A stretch of DNA of 64,000 nucleotides from NCBI GenBank assembly GCA_945860385.1, contig CAMAQD010000011.1:1-64000 (forward strand). The letters run 5' to 3'. Within the stretch, counting starts at the first letter, position 1. Each line of letters opens with the position of its first letter. Under the pieces are notes generated by a model. It saw only the letters and a list, made by a program, of their open reading frames with translations, searched no databases and was not told the DNA's origin. Both the position numbers and the translations under genes were made by a program. Positions 24,504 through 33,562 of the stretch are shown here, in pieces. This stretch comes from Flavobacterium psychrophilum (GTDB lineage Bacteria > Bacteroidota > Bacteroidia > Flavobacteriales > Flavobacteriaceae).

Positions 24504-26816
24504 ATGCAACTGTACAACACTTTAAGCGCAGAAGAGCGAGCCGTCATGATTGATGACGCCGGAAAACAGCGACTCACGCTGTCTTTCTATGCTTATGCGC
24601 ATTTACAAAACCCAATCCAATTCAGGAATGAATTGTTTCTTGCTTGGAATCCTCTCGATGTTTTAGGCCGAATTTATGTTGCCAATGAAGGAATTAACGC
24701 CCAGTTATCGCTTCCGGCAGATAATTTTTATGCTTTTAAAGACACTATCGAAAAGTATGATTTCATGAAAGGGATTCGGTTGAATATCGCCGTCGAACAC
24801 GATGATTACTCCTTTTTGAAACTCACCATAAAAGTCCGTGACAAGATTGTTGCCGATGGATTAGAAGACAAAACTTTCGATGTGACAAATATTGGAGTTC
24901 ACCTAAAAGCCAAGGAATTCAATGAATTGCTAGAAGATCCAAATACGATTGTGGTTGATATGCGCAATCATTACGAAAGTGAAATTGGTCATTTTACTAA
25001 TGCCATAAAACCCGATGTGGACACTTTTAGAGAAAGTTTACCCATTATCGAAGACCAACTTTCTCAGCATAAACAAGACAAAAAACTTTTGATGTATTGC
25101 ACAGGCGGCATTCGATGCGAAAAGGCCAGCGCCTATTTCAAACACAAAGGTTTCGAAAATGTCTATCAACTCGAAGGTGGAATCATAGAATACACACGAC
25201 AAGTAAAAGCCGAAGGTTTGGAAAGCAAATTTATTGGTAAAAATTTTGTTTTCGATCACCGCTTAGGCGAAAGAATTACCGACGATATCGTCTCACAATG
25301 CCATCAATGCGGAAAGCCTTGTGATGTGCATACGAATTGCGTCAACGAAGGTTGTCATTTGCTTTTTATCCAATGTGAGGAATGCAAAACCGCTATGGAA
25401 GGCTGTTGTTCTTCGGAATGCAAAGACATTATTCATCTTTCGGAAGAAGAACAAAAGGACATTCGCAGAGGCATAAAAAACGGAAATAAAATTTTCAAAA
25501 AAGGGAAATCTGATGTTTTAACTTTTAAAAAAATAATTTCAGAAAATGAATCTTTATTAAAGATGGCTAAACAAGATAAAATAATGCAAAAAATAGAATT
25601 AATGGCTCCGGCTGGAAACTTCGATTCGCTTCAGGCAGCCATCGATAATAATGCAGATTCGGTTTATTTTGGTGTAGAGCAATTAAATATGCGTGCCAGA
25701 GCAACCGTAAATTTCACGATGGATGATTTAAAAGAAATCGCCCGTCGTTGCGAAGCCAAAAAAATAAGAACGTATTTGACTTTGAACACCATTATTTATG
25801 ATCACGATTTGTCGGTTGTAAAAACCTTATTGGCCAAAGCCAAAGAAGCCAATATTACTGCGGTAATCGCTTCGGATCAAGCTGTGATTGCAATGGCGAG
25901 AACTATTGGAATGGAAGTTCATATTTCGACCCAATTGAATATTACCAATATCGAAACTATAAAATTCTACAGTCTTTTTGCCGATACGATGGTTTTGAGT
26001 CGGGAATTGAGTTTGCGCCAAGTGAAAAATATTACTGAGCAAATCATTAAAGAAGATATCAAAGGTCCAAACGGAAAATTAGTAGAAATTGAAATTTTTG
26101 GTCACGGTGCTTTGTGTATGGCAGTTTCAGGAAAATGCTATTTGAGTTTACATTCCGATAATTCATCAGCGAATCGCGGTGCTTGCAAGCAAAATTGCCG
26201 TAAGAAATACACACTTACCGACCAAGAAACAGGTTTCGAAATTGAGGTTGACAACGAATATTTATTGTCGCCAAAAGATTTATGCACGCTAGATTTTCTT
26301 GACCAAGTGATTGATTCAGGCATTCAAGTCTTGAAAATTGAAGGTCGTGGTCGCGCTCCAGAATATGTGGCAACAGTAATCAAAACCTATCGCGAAGCAA
26401 TTGATAGTTATTATGAAGGCACATTTTCAAAAGAAAAAGTAGCAGTTTGGATGGAAGCATTGGGTACAGTTTACAATCGTGGTTTTTGGTCAGGCTATTA
26501 TTTGGGACAAGAATTAGGCGAATGGAGTGATGTTTCAGGTTCTATGGCCACTCAGAAAAAAGTATATGTTGGAAAAGGAACGCATTATTTCCCAAAAGCT
26601 TCTGTCGGACAATTCAAAATCGAAGCTTATGACATTCAAATTGGAGATAAAATATTGGTTACAGGACCAAGCACAGGAGCGCAAGAAATGATTATCGAGG
26701 AAATGTATGTCAATGATACCTCTGCTGACAAAGCTACAAAAGGAGATGACTGCACTTTTAAATTGCCTTTCAGAATCCGAATGTCCGACAAATTATATAA
26801 AATTGTGGAAGCCTAA
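24504..26816 (+). CDS. TrhO (rhodanese-type tRNA uridine hydroxylase) fused to U32/TrhP-like protein
   Basis: 770 residues with no stop between two complete parts. Residues 1-340 are TrhO (YceA family): an N-terminal domain, then a rhodanese domain with the active Cys in CTGGIRC (199-205) and a Cys-rich tail (about 266-306). TrhO makes 5-hydroxyuridine at tRNA position 34 using oxygen. Residues 361-770 are a U32 protein: MQKIELMAPAGNFDSLQAAI, the four Cys ligands of a 4Fe-4S cluster (CMAVSGKC, ACKQNC) and the C-terminal U32 domain. TrhP, of this family, makes the same base with prephenate. Internal ATGs at 25563 and 25584 could give a separate U32 product. The ferredoxin gene overlaps the stop. 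Confidence 0.88.
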   Translation: MQLYNTLSAEERAVMIDDAGKQRLTLSFYAYAHLQNPIQFRNELFLAWNPLDVLGRIYVANEGINAQLSLPADNFYAFKDTIEKYDFMKGIRLNIAVEHDDYSFLKLTIKVRDKIVADGLEDKTFDVTNIGVHLKAKEFNELLEDPNTIVVDMRNHYESEIGHFTNAIKPDVDTFRESLPIIEDQLSQHKQDKKLLMYCTGGIRCEKASAYFKHKGFENVYQLEGGIIEYTRQVKAEGLESKFIGKNFVFDHRLGERITDDIVSQCHQCGKPCDVHTNCVNEGCHLLFIQCEECKTAMEGCCSSECKDIIHLSEEEQKDIRRGIKNGNKIFKKGKSDVLTFKKIISENESLLKMAKQDKIMQKIELMAPAGNFDSLQAAIDNNADSVYFGVEQLNMRARATVNFTMDDLKEIARRCEAKKIRTYLTLNTIIYDHDLSVVKTLLAKAKEANITAVIASDQAVIAMARTIGMEVHISTQLNITNIETIKFYSLFADTMVLSRELSLRQVKNITEQIIKEDIKGPNGKLVEIEIFGHGALCMAVSGKCYLSLHSDNSSANRGACKQNCRKKYTLTDQETGFEIEVDNEYLLSPKDLCTLDFLDQVIDSGIQVLKIEGRGRAPEYVATVIKTYREAIDSYYEGTFSKEKVAVWMEALGTVYNRGFWSGYYLGQELGEWSDVSGSMATQKKVYVGKGTHYFPKASVGQFKIEAYDIQIGDKILVTGPSTGAQEMIIEEMYVNDTSADKATKGDDCTFKLPFRIRMSDKLYKIVEA

Positions 26817-27046
26817 TGGTCATTGTAACGCTCCAAAGAGCCAAATGTATTGGATGCAATTATTGCGTTGAAATGGCGCCTGTTCAATTTCAAATGTCTA
26901 AAAAAGACGGTAAATCGGTTTTGATAAAAAGTGTCAATGCCAAAGGGTTTTTTACTTTAAAATCCCCCGACCACACCATAACCGAAAGTTGCGAACTCGC
27001 TGCAAAAGCGTGTCCAGTGAAAATAATTTCGGTGAAGGAAACATAA
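26816..27046 (+). CDS. Small ferredoxin
   Basis: 76 residues. CIGCNYCVEMAP (CxxCxxC) and a distal CP pair (SCELAAKACP) mark a single Fe-S cluster ferredoxin. The start ATG shares its A with the stop of the preceding fusion gene (TAATG), the closest possible coupling. It is therefore probably the electron carrier or assembly partner of the U32 half. Followed by a terminator. Confidence 0.9.
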   Translation: MVIVTLQRAKCIGCNYCVEMAPVQFQMSKKDGKSVLIKSVNAKGFFTLKSPDHTITESCELAAKACPVKIISVKET

Positions 27047-27079
27047 TATAAAAAAGCAATTCCTTCTTGTATCAAATAG

Positions 27080-27115
27080 CCTCAATTTCCATAAAAAGAA
27101 ATTGAGGTTTTTTTT
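27080..27115 (+). terminator. Terminator of the fusion-ferredoxin operon
   Basis: A perfect 10-bp stem CCTCAATTTC/GAAATTGAGG with an 8-base loop, then eight T. Confidence 0.92.
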
Positions 27116-27225
27116 GAAAATTGGAAATGGTAAACTTGAAAATCAAAACTAAAAAAAATACTATCTTTACAAACTAAACGTTTAAGAACTTAAGTTGTGC
27201 TCGTCACAACACTACATATATAATT

Positions 27226-28545
27226 ATGGCATGTACAAGTTGTTCAACTTCTGATGGCGGTGCTCCAAAGGGTTGTAAAAATAATGGGACTTGCGGCACC
27301 GATAGCTGCAACAAATTAACGGTTTTCGATTGGCTTTCGAATATGAGTTTACCCAATGGCGAAACTCCTTTTGACTGTGTCGAAATACGTTTTAAAAATG
27401 GAAGAAAAGAATTTTATCGCAATACCGAAAAACTCACTTTAAGCATTGGAGACATTGTCGCTACCGAAGCTTCGCCAGGACATGACATAGGAATTGTGAC
27501 GCTGACCGGAGAATTGGTGAAAATCCAAATGAAGAAAAAAGGAGTCAATCACACCAGTGCTGATGTTGCTAAAGTTTATAGAAAAGCATCTCAAAGAGAC
27601 ATCGATATTTGGTCAATTGCACGTGATAAAGAAGAACCAATGAAGGTTCGAGCCCGTGAATTAGCCATTTCTCAAAAACTAGAAATGAAAATTTCTGACA
27701 TTGAATTTCAAGGCGATGGATCGAAAGCAACCTTCTACTATACAGCTAATGACAGAGTTGATTTCAGGCTGTTAATCAAAGACTTTGCGAAAGAATTTAG
27801 CACCAGAGTCGAAATGAAACAAGTAGGCTTGCGCCAAGAAGCAGCTCGTTTGGGCGGCATTGGATCTTGTGGAAGAGAACTGTGTTGTTCTACTTGGCTA
27901 ACTGATTTCAGAAGCGTAAACACCTCAGCGGCACGTTACCAACAATTGTCTTTAAATCCACAAAAACTGGCCGGACAATGCGGAAAATTAAAATGTTGTC
28001 TGAATTATGAACTCGATACATATATGGATGCCTTAAAAGGGTTTCCTGATTTTGACACCAAATTAGTAACCGAAAAAGGAGATGCTATTTGCCAAAAACA
28101 AGATATTTTCAAAGGATTAATGTGGTTTGCTTATACCAATGATTTTGCCAATTGGCACGTTTTAAAAATCGAACAAGTCAGAGAAATTGTTGCCGAAAAT
28201 AAACTTAAAAACAAAGTGGCGTCTCTTGAAGACTTTGAAATTGTGATTACTGTAGAGCCTGAAAAACACTTTAATAATGCTATGGGTCAGGAAAGTTTGA
28301 CTCGTTTTGACCAACCTAAGAAAAAGAAAAAGTCAAATAAAAAACGTAACACTGGTGACAATTTAATTGTTGCAAATAATAGCACTAACAGTGGCAATAA
28401 TAACACCAACAACAGCAACAATAAACGGCAAAATAATAATAATAACAAGCCAAATAATAATGCAAAACTTACTGCTGTAAACAATGAAAAACCTGTAGTA
28501 GCCAGAAAACCTATAATTATTACTAAAAATGAGAATAAGGAATAG
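27226..28545 (+). CDS. RicT/PSP1-domain protein with Asn-rich tail
   Basis: 439 residues. The PSP1 C-terminal domain (GGIGSCGRELCCSTWLTDF and GQCGKLKCCLNYELD, Cys-rich) matches RicT/YaaT, which in Bacillus belongs to an Fe-S-containing complex that adjusts RNase Y activity. The N-terminus has an additional Cys cluster (CTSCSTSDGG...CKNNGTC). Residues from about 365 onwards are a Lys-rich then Asn-rich low-complexity tail. It begins a gene run with gldH and PBP1A and overlaps gldH by 17 bases. Confidence 0.88.
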   Translation: MACTSCSTSDGGAPKGCKNNGTCGTDSCNKLTVFDWLSNMSLPNGETPFDCVEIRFKNGRKEFYRNTEKLTLSIGDIVATEASPGHDIGIVTLTGELVKIQMKKKGVNHTSADVAKVYRKASQRDIDIWSIARDKEEPMKVRARELAISQKLEMKISDIEFQGDGSKATFYYTANDRVDFRLLIKDFAKEFSTRVEMKQVGLRQEAARLGGIGSCGRELCCSTWLTDFRSVNTSAARYQQLSLNPQKLAGQCGKLKCCLNYELDTYMDALKGFPDFDTKLVTEKGDAICQKQDIFKGLMWFAYTNDFANWHVLKIEQVREIVAENKLKNKVASLEDFEIVITVEPEKHFNNAMGQESLTRFDQPKKKKKSNKKRNTGDNLIVANNSTNSGNNNTNNSNNKRQNNNNNKPNNNAKLTAVNNEKPVVARKPIIITKNENKE

Positions 28546-29008
28546 CGCATTACTAATTTTAGTTGCAATTCTTTTTTTTTCGTGTGACAAAAAAAGAGTT
28601 TTCGACGAATACAAATCCGTAGGAAGGGCTTGGCACAAAGACAGTATTGTAACCTTTGATTTACCCGAATTAGATTCTACAAAACGATTCAATCTTTTTG
28701 TAACTTTGAGAGACAATAATGACTACCCTTTCAATAATATCTTTTTGATTGTGGCTTTAGAAATGCCAAATGGCTTTACAAAAGTAGATACGCTCGAGTA
28801 TCAGATGGCTAATCCCGACGGTTCATTAATGGGAGATGGCTTTTCGGATATAAAAGAAAACAAACTTTTTTATAAAGAAAAAGTAAAGTTTAGAGGAAAA
28901 TACAAAGTGAACATCAAACAAGCAGTACGTGAAAACGGAAAAGTTCCCGGACTAACAACTTTAGACGGAATCACCGAAGTTGGTTTTAGAATAGAAAAAA
29001 TAGATTAA
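28529..29008 (+). CDS. gldH: Gliding motility lipoprotein GldH
   Basis: 159 residues. A lipoprotein signal (LVAILFFSC, Cys near residue 19) is followed by the GldH body (FDEYKSVGRAWHKDSIVTFDLPELD, LFVTLRDNNDYPFNNIFLIVALEMPNG). GldH is needed for gliding in Flavobacterium johnsoniae and is linked to the type IX secretion and motility machinery. Its start lies inside ricT (17-base overlap), and PBP1A follows 9 bases later. It is the only gld gene in the window. Confidence 0.93.
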   Translation: MRIRNSALLILVAILFFSCDKKRVFDEYKSVGRAWHKDSIVTFDLPELDSTKRFNLFVTLRDNNDYPFNNIFLIVALEMPNGFTKVDTLEYQMANPDGSLMGDGFSDIKENKLFYKEKVKFRGKYKVNIKQAVRENGKVPGLTTLDGITEVGFRIEKID

Positions 29009-29017
29009 AAAGTAATT

Positions 29018-31330
29018 ATGGCTAGTCAAAAAAACAATATTCAGACAAAAAATACCGAAAAAGATATTAATTACTATAAAATGAAATTTTGGAAAATTTT
29101 CTTTTATGGACTTGGAGGAATATTATTATTTTTCTTGTTTGCCTCTTGGGGACTTTTTGGTTCGATGCCTTCATTCGAAGATTTAGAAAATCCAGATTCT
29201 AATTTAGCCACCGAAATCATCTCGGCTGACGGAGTGATTCTAGGTAAATATTTCGAAAAAAACAGATCGCAATTAAAATATTCTGACTTACCTAAAAACC
29301 TTGTTGATGCCTTGGTAGCAACGGAAGACGTGCGTTTTTACGAACATTCAGGAATAGATGGCAGAGGAACTTTAAGAGCTGTTTTCAGTTTAGGAACAAG
29401 CGGAGGTGCGAGTACACTGACACAACAATTAGCCAAACAATTATTCCACGGCGAAGGCTCCAAATTTCTACCTTTTAGAATTGTCCAAAAAATAAAGGAA
29501 TGGATTATCGCCATTAGACTTGAAAGACAATATACCAAAAACGAAATCATTGCGATGTATTGCAACGTTTATGATTTTGGAAATTATTCCGTTGGTGTAA
29601 GTTCGGCTGCGCAAACCTATTTTTCAAAAGCACCCAAAGATTTAACCATTGACGAATCAGCAATCTTGGTAGGAATGTTTAAAAATTCCGGATTATACAA
29701 TCCTGTAAAAAATGCACAAGGCGTTAAAAACCGTCGAAATGTAGTGCTTTCGCAAATGGCAAAAGGAGGAATTATTACCGAAGGACAAAAAGAACAACTC
29801 CAAGCCTTACCTATCAAGCTAAACTTCAAACTCGAAAGTCACCGAGAAGGAACAGCCACCTATTTCAGAGAATATTTGCGTGATTATATGAAAAAATGGA
29901 TGGAAGAAAACAAAAAACCCGATGGTTCCGATTATAACATCTATAAAGACGGCTTGAAAATTTACACCACCATCGATTCCAGAATGCAATTGTATGCCGA
30001 AGAAGCTGTTGAAAAACACATGGCAAACCTGCAAGAACAATTTTTCGAAGAAGCTAAAACTAATAAAAACGCTCCTTTTGTAAACATTTCGAAAGCGGAA
30101 ACGGATCGTATCATGAAGCAAGCTATGAAAGCCTCTTACCGTTGGACAGTAATGACAGAACTTGATAAAAGCGAAGAAGAAATTATAGCTTCTTTCAGCC
30201 AAAAAACCAAAATGAAAGTCTTCACTTGGAAAGGGGAAAAAGATACTATTATGACTCCTTTGGATTCCATAAGATATTACAAACATTTTCTGCAATCAGG
30301 ATTAATGGCTATGGAACCTCAAACTGGAAATATTAAAGCTTGGGTTGGCGGTATCAATTACAAATATTTCCAATACGATCACGTAGGTCAAGGCGCGCGA
30401 CAAGTAGGTTCAACATTCAAACCGTTTGTATATGCAACTGCTATCGAACAATTAGGAATGTCACCTTGCGACACCATTCTAGATGGACCATTTATGATCC
30501 GTAAAGGCCGTCACCACGTAACCGAAGATTGGGAACCAAGAAACTCCAACAATTCATACCGAGGAATGGTGACTTTGAAACAAGGATTGGCCAATTCAAT
30601 CAATACAATTTCGGCCAAATTAATTGATAAAACAGGCCCCGAAGCCGTTATTGAATTAACCCATAAATTAGGCGTAAAATCCGAAATTCCTGCGCAACCT
30701 TCAATCGCTCTTGGAGCTGTAGATATTACTGTAGAAGATATGGTTGCTGCTTACGGAACTTTTGCCAACCAAGGAGTTTATGTAAAACCACAATTCATTA
30801 GTCGAATCGAAGATAAGAGTGGCGTAGTCATTTACGAACCCATACCAGAATCTCACGATGTGTTGAATAAAGACATTGCTTTTGCCGTAATCAAATTACT
30901 CGAAGGTGTTACCGAAACTGGCTCCGGAGTAAGATTACGAACCGAAGGCGGAGGAAGCGGTGACAATCGCTGGACAGGCTATCCGTATCTGTTTAGAAAC
31001 CCAATTGCTGGTAAAACCGGAACCACACAAAACCAGTCCGATGGTTGGTTTATGGGAATGGTACCTAACTTAGTTACCGGAGTTTGGGTAGGTTGCGAAG
31101 ACCGTTCGGCACGTTTCAAAAGCCTGACTTATGGTCAAGGAGCAACAGCCGCGTTGCCAGTTTGGGGCTATTTTATGAAACTTTGTTACGAAGATGAAAC
31201 CCTAAAAGTGTCCAAAGAAGAATTCGACAGACCGGCTAATCTTTCTATAAAAGTAGATTGCTACACACGTCCCGCCGTTGTAAAAGACACCACAGCAGTA
31301 GAACAAGAAACTGAGGAATTTGGGTTGTAG
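29018..31330 (+). CDS. Penicillin-binding protein 1A
   Basis: 770 residues, class A PBP. One N-terminal membrane anchor (about 24-45) precedes a glycosyltransferase domain (EDVRFYEHSGIDGRGTLRA, catalytic Glu, then GGASTLTQQLAK) and a transpeptidase domain with SxxK as STFK (GSTFKPFVYA), SxN as SIN (LANSINTIS) and KTG as KTGTTQNQSDGWF. It polymerises and cross-links peptidoglycan in the periplasm. Co-oriented and closely spaced with gldH, so probably one operon. Confidence 0.95.
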   Translation: MASQKNNIQTKNTEKDINYYKMKFWKIFFYGLGGILLFFLFASWGLFGSMPSFEDLENPDSNLATEIISADGVILGKYFEKNRSQLKYSDLPKNLVDALVATEDVRFYEHSGIDGRGTLRAVFSLGTSGGASTLTQQLAKQLFHGEGSKFLPFRIVQKIKEWIIAIRLERQYTKNEIIAMYCNVYDFGNYSVGVSSAAQTYFSKAPKDLTIDESAILVGMFKNSGLYNPVKNAQGVKNRRNVVLSQMAKGGIITEGQKEQLQALPIKLNFKLESHREGTATYFREYLRDYMKKWMEENKKPDGSDYNIYKDGLKIYTTIDSRMQLYAEEAVEKHMANLQEQFFEEAKTNKNAPFVNISKAETDRIMKQAMKASYRWTVMTELDKSEEEIIASFSQKTKMKVFTWKGEKDTIMTPLDSIRYYKHFLQSGLMAMEPQTGNIKAWVGGINYKYFQYDHVGQGARQVGSTFKPFVYATAIEQLGMSPCDTILDGPFMIRKGRHHVTEDWEPRNSNNSYRGMVTLKQGLANSINTISAKLIDKTGPEAVIELTHKLGVKSEIPAQPSIALGAVDITVEDMVAAYGTFANQGVYVKPQFISRIEDKSGVVIYEPIPESHDVLNKDIAFAVIKLLEGVTETGSGVRLRTEGGGSGDNRWTGYPYLFRNPIAGKTGTTQNQSDGWFMGMVPNLVTGVWVGCEDRSARFKSLTYGQGATAALPVWGYFMKLCYEDETLKVSKEEFDRPANLSIKVDCYTRPAVVKDTTAVEQETEEFGL

Positions 31331-31332
31331 TT

Positions 31333-31424
31333 TTTAGGAGCTATTTCCTGCTGTACACTGTATCTTTTGTGGTCTCGTTTTAAGGACGAGACCACAAAAG
31401 GATGCCGTTCCCATCAGGGCTATG
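31333..31424. repeat. Constant-flank, variable-stem repeat, copy 1
   Basis: The left flank TTTAGGAGCTATTTCCTGCTG and the right flank AAAAGGATGCCG...ATCAGGGCTA enclose a perfect 14-bp hairpin (31365-31378 with 31386-31399, loop TTTAAGG). The same flanks recur at 61990-62070 around a different stem. It also sits where a terminator for the PBP1A gene would be. Confidence 0.82.
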
Positions 31425-31507
31425 GCACTTGTTTCAAAATAACCAATCCTGAAACCACAATACTTTGAAAACTTAATTTTAATGGTTTAAAAAATCATTT
31501 TATAGTT

Positions 31508-32209
31508 ATGATCAACAAAAAAGTAAACAACGTCCAAGAAGCGCTCCAAGGAATCGAAAATGGAATGACCCTAATCTTGGGTGGTTTTGGATTGTGTGGC
31601 ATTCCAGAAAATTCCATTGCCGAATTGGTGAAAAAAGAAACTACCAATCTGACCTGTATTTCCAACAATGCCGGAGTCGATGATTTTGGTCTTGGATTAC
31701 TGTTACAAAAACACCAAATCAAAAAAATGATTTCTTCCTATGTGGGAGAAAATGCCGAATTCGAACGCCAAATGCTTTCTGGCGAACTCGAAGTAGAACT
31801 CATTCCACAAGGAACTTTAGCCGAACGTTGTCGTGCGGCCCAAACTGGAATCCCTGCTTTTTTCACACCAGCCGGTTTTGGAACAGAAGTCGCCATTGGC
31901 AAAGAAACCCGAGAATTCAACGGAAAAATGCACGTAATGGAACTCGCTTTCAAAGCCGATTTTGCCATCGTAAAAGCTTGGAAAGGCGACACAGCAGGAA
32001 ACCTCATCTTCAAAGGAACTGCCCGGAACTTCAATCCTTGTATGGCTGGCGCAGCAAAAATCACCATCGCCGAAGTCGAAGAATTAGTCGAAGCCGGAAC
32101 CCTCAACCCCAACCAAATTCACACTCCCGGAATCTTCGTGCAACGCATCTTTCAAGGCGAGAAATACGAGAAGAGGATTGAGCAACGTACAACCAGAAAA
32201 AGAGACTAA
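31508..32209 (+). CDS. scoA: 3-oxoacid CoA-transferase subunit A
   Basis: 233 residues. Moves CoA between succinyl-CoA and acetoacetate-type acids. The class I CoA-transferase alpha signature [13 protein letters not shown] and the [21 protein letters not shown] region are visible. Cytoplasmic, paired with the B subunit 2 bases downstream. The exact acid substrate cannot be read from sequence. Confidence 0.92.
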   Translation: MINKKVNNVQEALQGIENGMTLILGGFGLCGIPENSIAELVKKETTNLTCISNNAGVDDFGLGLLLQKHQIKKMISSYVGENAEFERQMLSGELEVELIPQGTLAERCRAAQTGIPAFFTPAGFGTEVAIGKETREFNGKMHVMELAFKADFAIVKAWKGDTAGNLIFKGTARNFNPCMAGAAKITIAEVEELVEAGTLNPNQIHTPGIFVQRIFQGEKYEKRIEQRTTRKRD

Positions 32210-32211
32210 TT

Positions 32212-32871
32212 ATGGCACTTGGAAAGGAAGACATAGCAAAACGAATAGCAAAAGAAGTCAAAGACAAATACTTTGTAAACCTCGGAATTGGTATTCCAAC
32301 ATTGGTAGCCAATTATATCCCAAAAGGAATTGACGTGGAATTTCAAAGTGAAAATGGCGTTCTCGGAATGGGACCTTTCCCTTTCGAAGGCGAAGAAGAC
32401 GCTGATTTAATCAACGCTGGAAAACAAACCATCACGACTTTGAAAGGTGCTTCTTTCTTTGACTCGGCAATGAGTTTCGGAATGATTCGTGGGCAACACG
32501 TCGATTTAACGATTCTTGGCGCGATGGAAGTTTCCGAAAACGGCGATATTGCCAACTGGAAAATTCCCGGAAAAATGGTCAAAGGAATGGGCGGCGCTAT
32601 GGATTTAGTCGCTTCGGCCGAGAATATTATCGTCGCTATGATGCACGTCAACAAAGCAGGAGAAAGTAAAATTCTCAAAAAATGTACTTTACCCTTAACA
32701 GGCGTTGGCTGCGTAAAAAAAGTCGTAACCGAATTAGCGGTTTTAGAAATAACTCCAAAAGGCTTTAAACTCTTAGAACGTGCGCCAGGCGTTTCCGTAG
32801 AACATATCATCGCTTCCACTGAAGCCGCTTTAATTATCGAAGGAGAAATTCCCGAAATGGTTATTGATTAA
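32212..32871 (+). CDS. scoB: 3-oxoacid CoA-transferase subunit B
   Basis: 219 residues. The catalytic Glu is in FQSENGVLGMG, which matches the ENGxxG motif of the beta subunit, and the family segments NLGIGIPTLVANYIP and GGAMDLV are present. It starts 2 bases after scoA. A long near-perfect hairpin follows and probably ends the unit. Confidence 0.93.
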   Translation: MALGKEDIAKRIAKEVKDKYFVNLGIGIPTLVANYIPKGIDVEFQSENGVLGMGPFPFEGEEDADLINAGKQTITTLKGASFFDSAMSFGMIRGQHVDLTILGAMEVSENGDIANWKIPGKMVKGMGGAMDLVASAENIIVAMMHVNKAGESKILKKCTLPLTGVGCVKKVVTELAVLEITPKGFKLLERAPGVSVEHIIASTEAALIIEGEIPEMVID

Positions 32872-32886
32872 ACTGTATAAAAAAAA

Positions 32887-32934
32887 TTACCGCAAATTCG
32901 CAGATTACTTTAAAAATCTGAGAATCTGCGGTAA
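32887..32934. terminator. Long hairpin between scoB and the bacilliredoxin gene
   Basis: 20-base arms with two mismatches (32887-32906 with 32915-32934) and an 8-base loop lie between convergent genes. The T run is weak on the plus strand and better on the minus strand. Confidence 0.65.
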
Positions 32935-32958
32935 ATATAAATTTTGATAGTTACCGAT

Positions 32959-33369
32959 TTAGCAAAACTCGTTGAAAGCGTCTTTCAAATTGTCCGCTAT
33001 CAATTCCGCAGCACGACCTTCGATGTGGTGACGCTCTAACATATGAACTAATTCGCCATCTTTGAACAAAGCAATACTTGGTGAAGATGGAGGAAAAGGA
33101 AACATATGTTGTCTAGCAGCATCTACAGCCTCTTTATCTACTCCTGCAAAAACAGTAATTAAGTGGTCTGGTTTTTTGGAATTGTCTAAACTCATTGCCG
33201 ATCCTGGACGAGCATTTCTAGCAGCGCAACCACAAACTGAATTTACTACCACTAAGGTTGTTCCTCCTGCTTTTATTGCAGCATCTACTGCTTCGGCACT
33301 GTGTAAATCTTGAAACCCAACTGATGTCAATTCGGCTTGCATTGGTAATACCATTTCTTCTGGATACAT
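32959..33369 (-). CDS. BrxA/BrxB family bacilliredoxin
   Basis: 136 residues. The CGC active motif in VNSVCGCAARNARPG is typical of the YphP/YqiW family, which removes bacillithiol from oxidised protein thiols. SSPSIALFKDGELVHMLERHHIEG matches the conserved C-terminal half. A TAACTTTG -7 element lies at 33404-33411 on the minus strand. It pairs in theme with the YfiT-like bacillithiol transferase at 49205. Confidence 0.92.
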   Translation of the reverse strand: MYPEEMVLPMQAELTSVGFQDLHSAEAVDAAIKAGGTTLVVVNSVCGCAARNARPGSAMSLDNSKKPDHLITVFAGVDKEAVDAARQHMFPFPPSSPSIALFKDGELVHMLERHHIEGRAAELIADNLKDAFNEFC

Positions 33370-33493
33370 ATTTTTATATTTAAAGATTATTGTTTGAAAG
33401 TCGCAAAGTTACAAAGATTCGAATCAAGTTATAAGATTGAATTATAAAGTTTTGTTATAGTTTTATAACTGTGTATAGATTGCAGGTATTGTA

Positions 33494-33511
33494 ATTTAGA
33501 TTTGTCTAAAA
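33494..33511. promoter_or_regulatory. Candidate metal-regulator operator of mntH
   Basis: ATTTAGA-TTTG-TCTAAAA: arms TTTAGA/TCTAAA with a 4-base centre, just upstream of the -33 box. It has the same half-sites as the sufS and sufA sites but one base less between them. Confidence 0.45.
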
Positions 33512-33517
33512 AATTTA

Positions 33518-33546
33518 TTTGATTCATAAAAAAATAATTATATTTG
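33518..33546 (+). promoter_or_regulatory. Promoter of mntH
   Basis: TTTG (33518-33521), 17 bases, TATATTTG (33539-33546), 16 bases before the ATG at 33563. Confidence 0.75.
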
Positions 33547-33562
33547 CTTTAAATATTATTTT

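Noticed and set aside
28320..28530. Possible coding repeat or CRISPR-like Asn-rich stretch in ricT
   Set aside because: The AAT/AAC runs are low-complexity coding sequence without regular repeat and spacer units.
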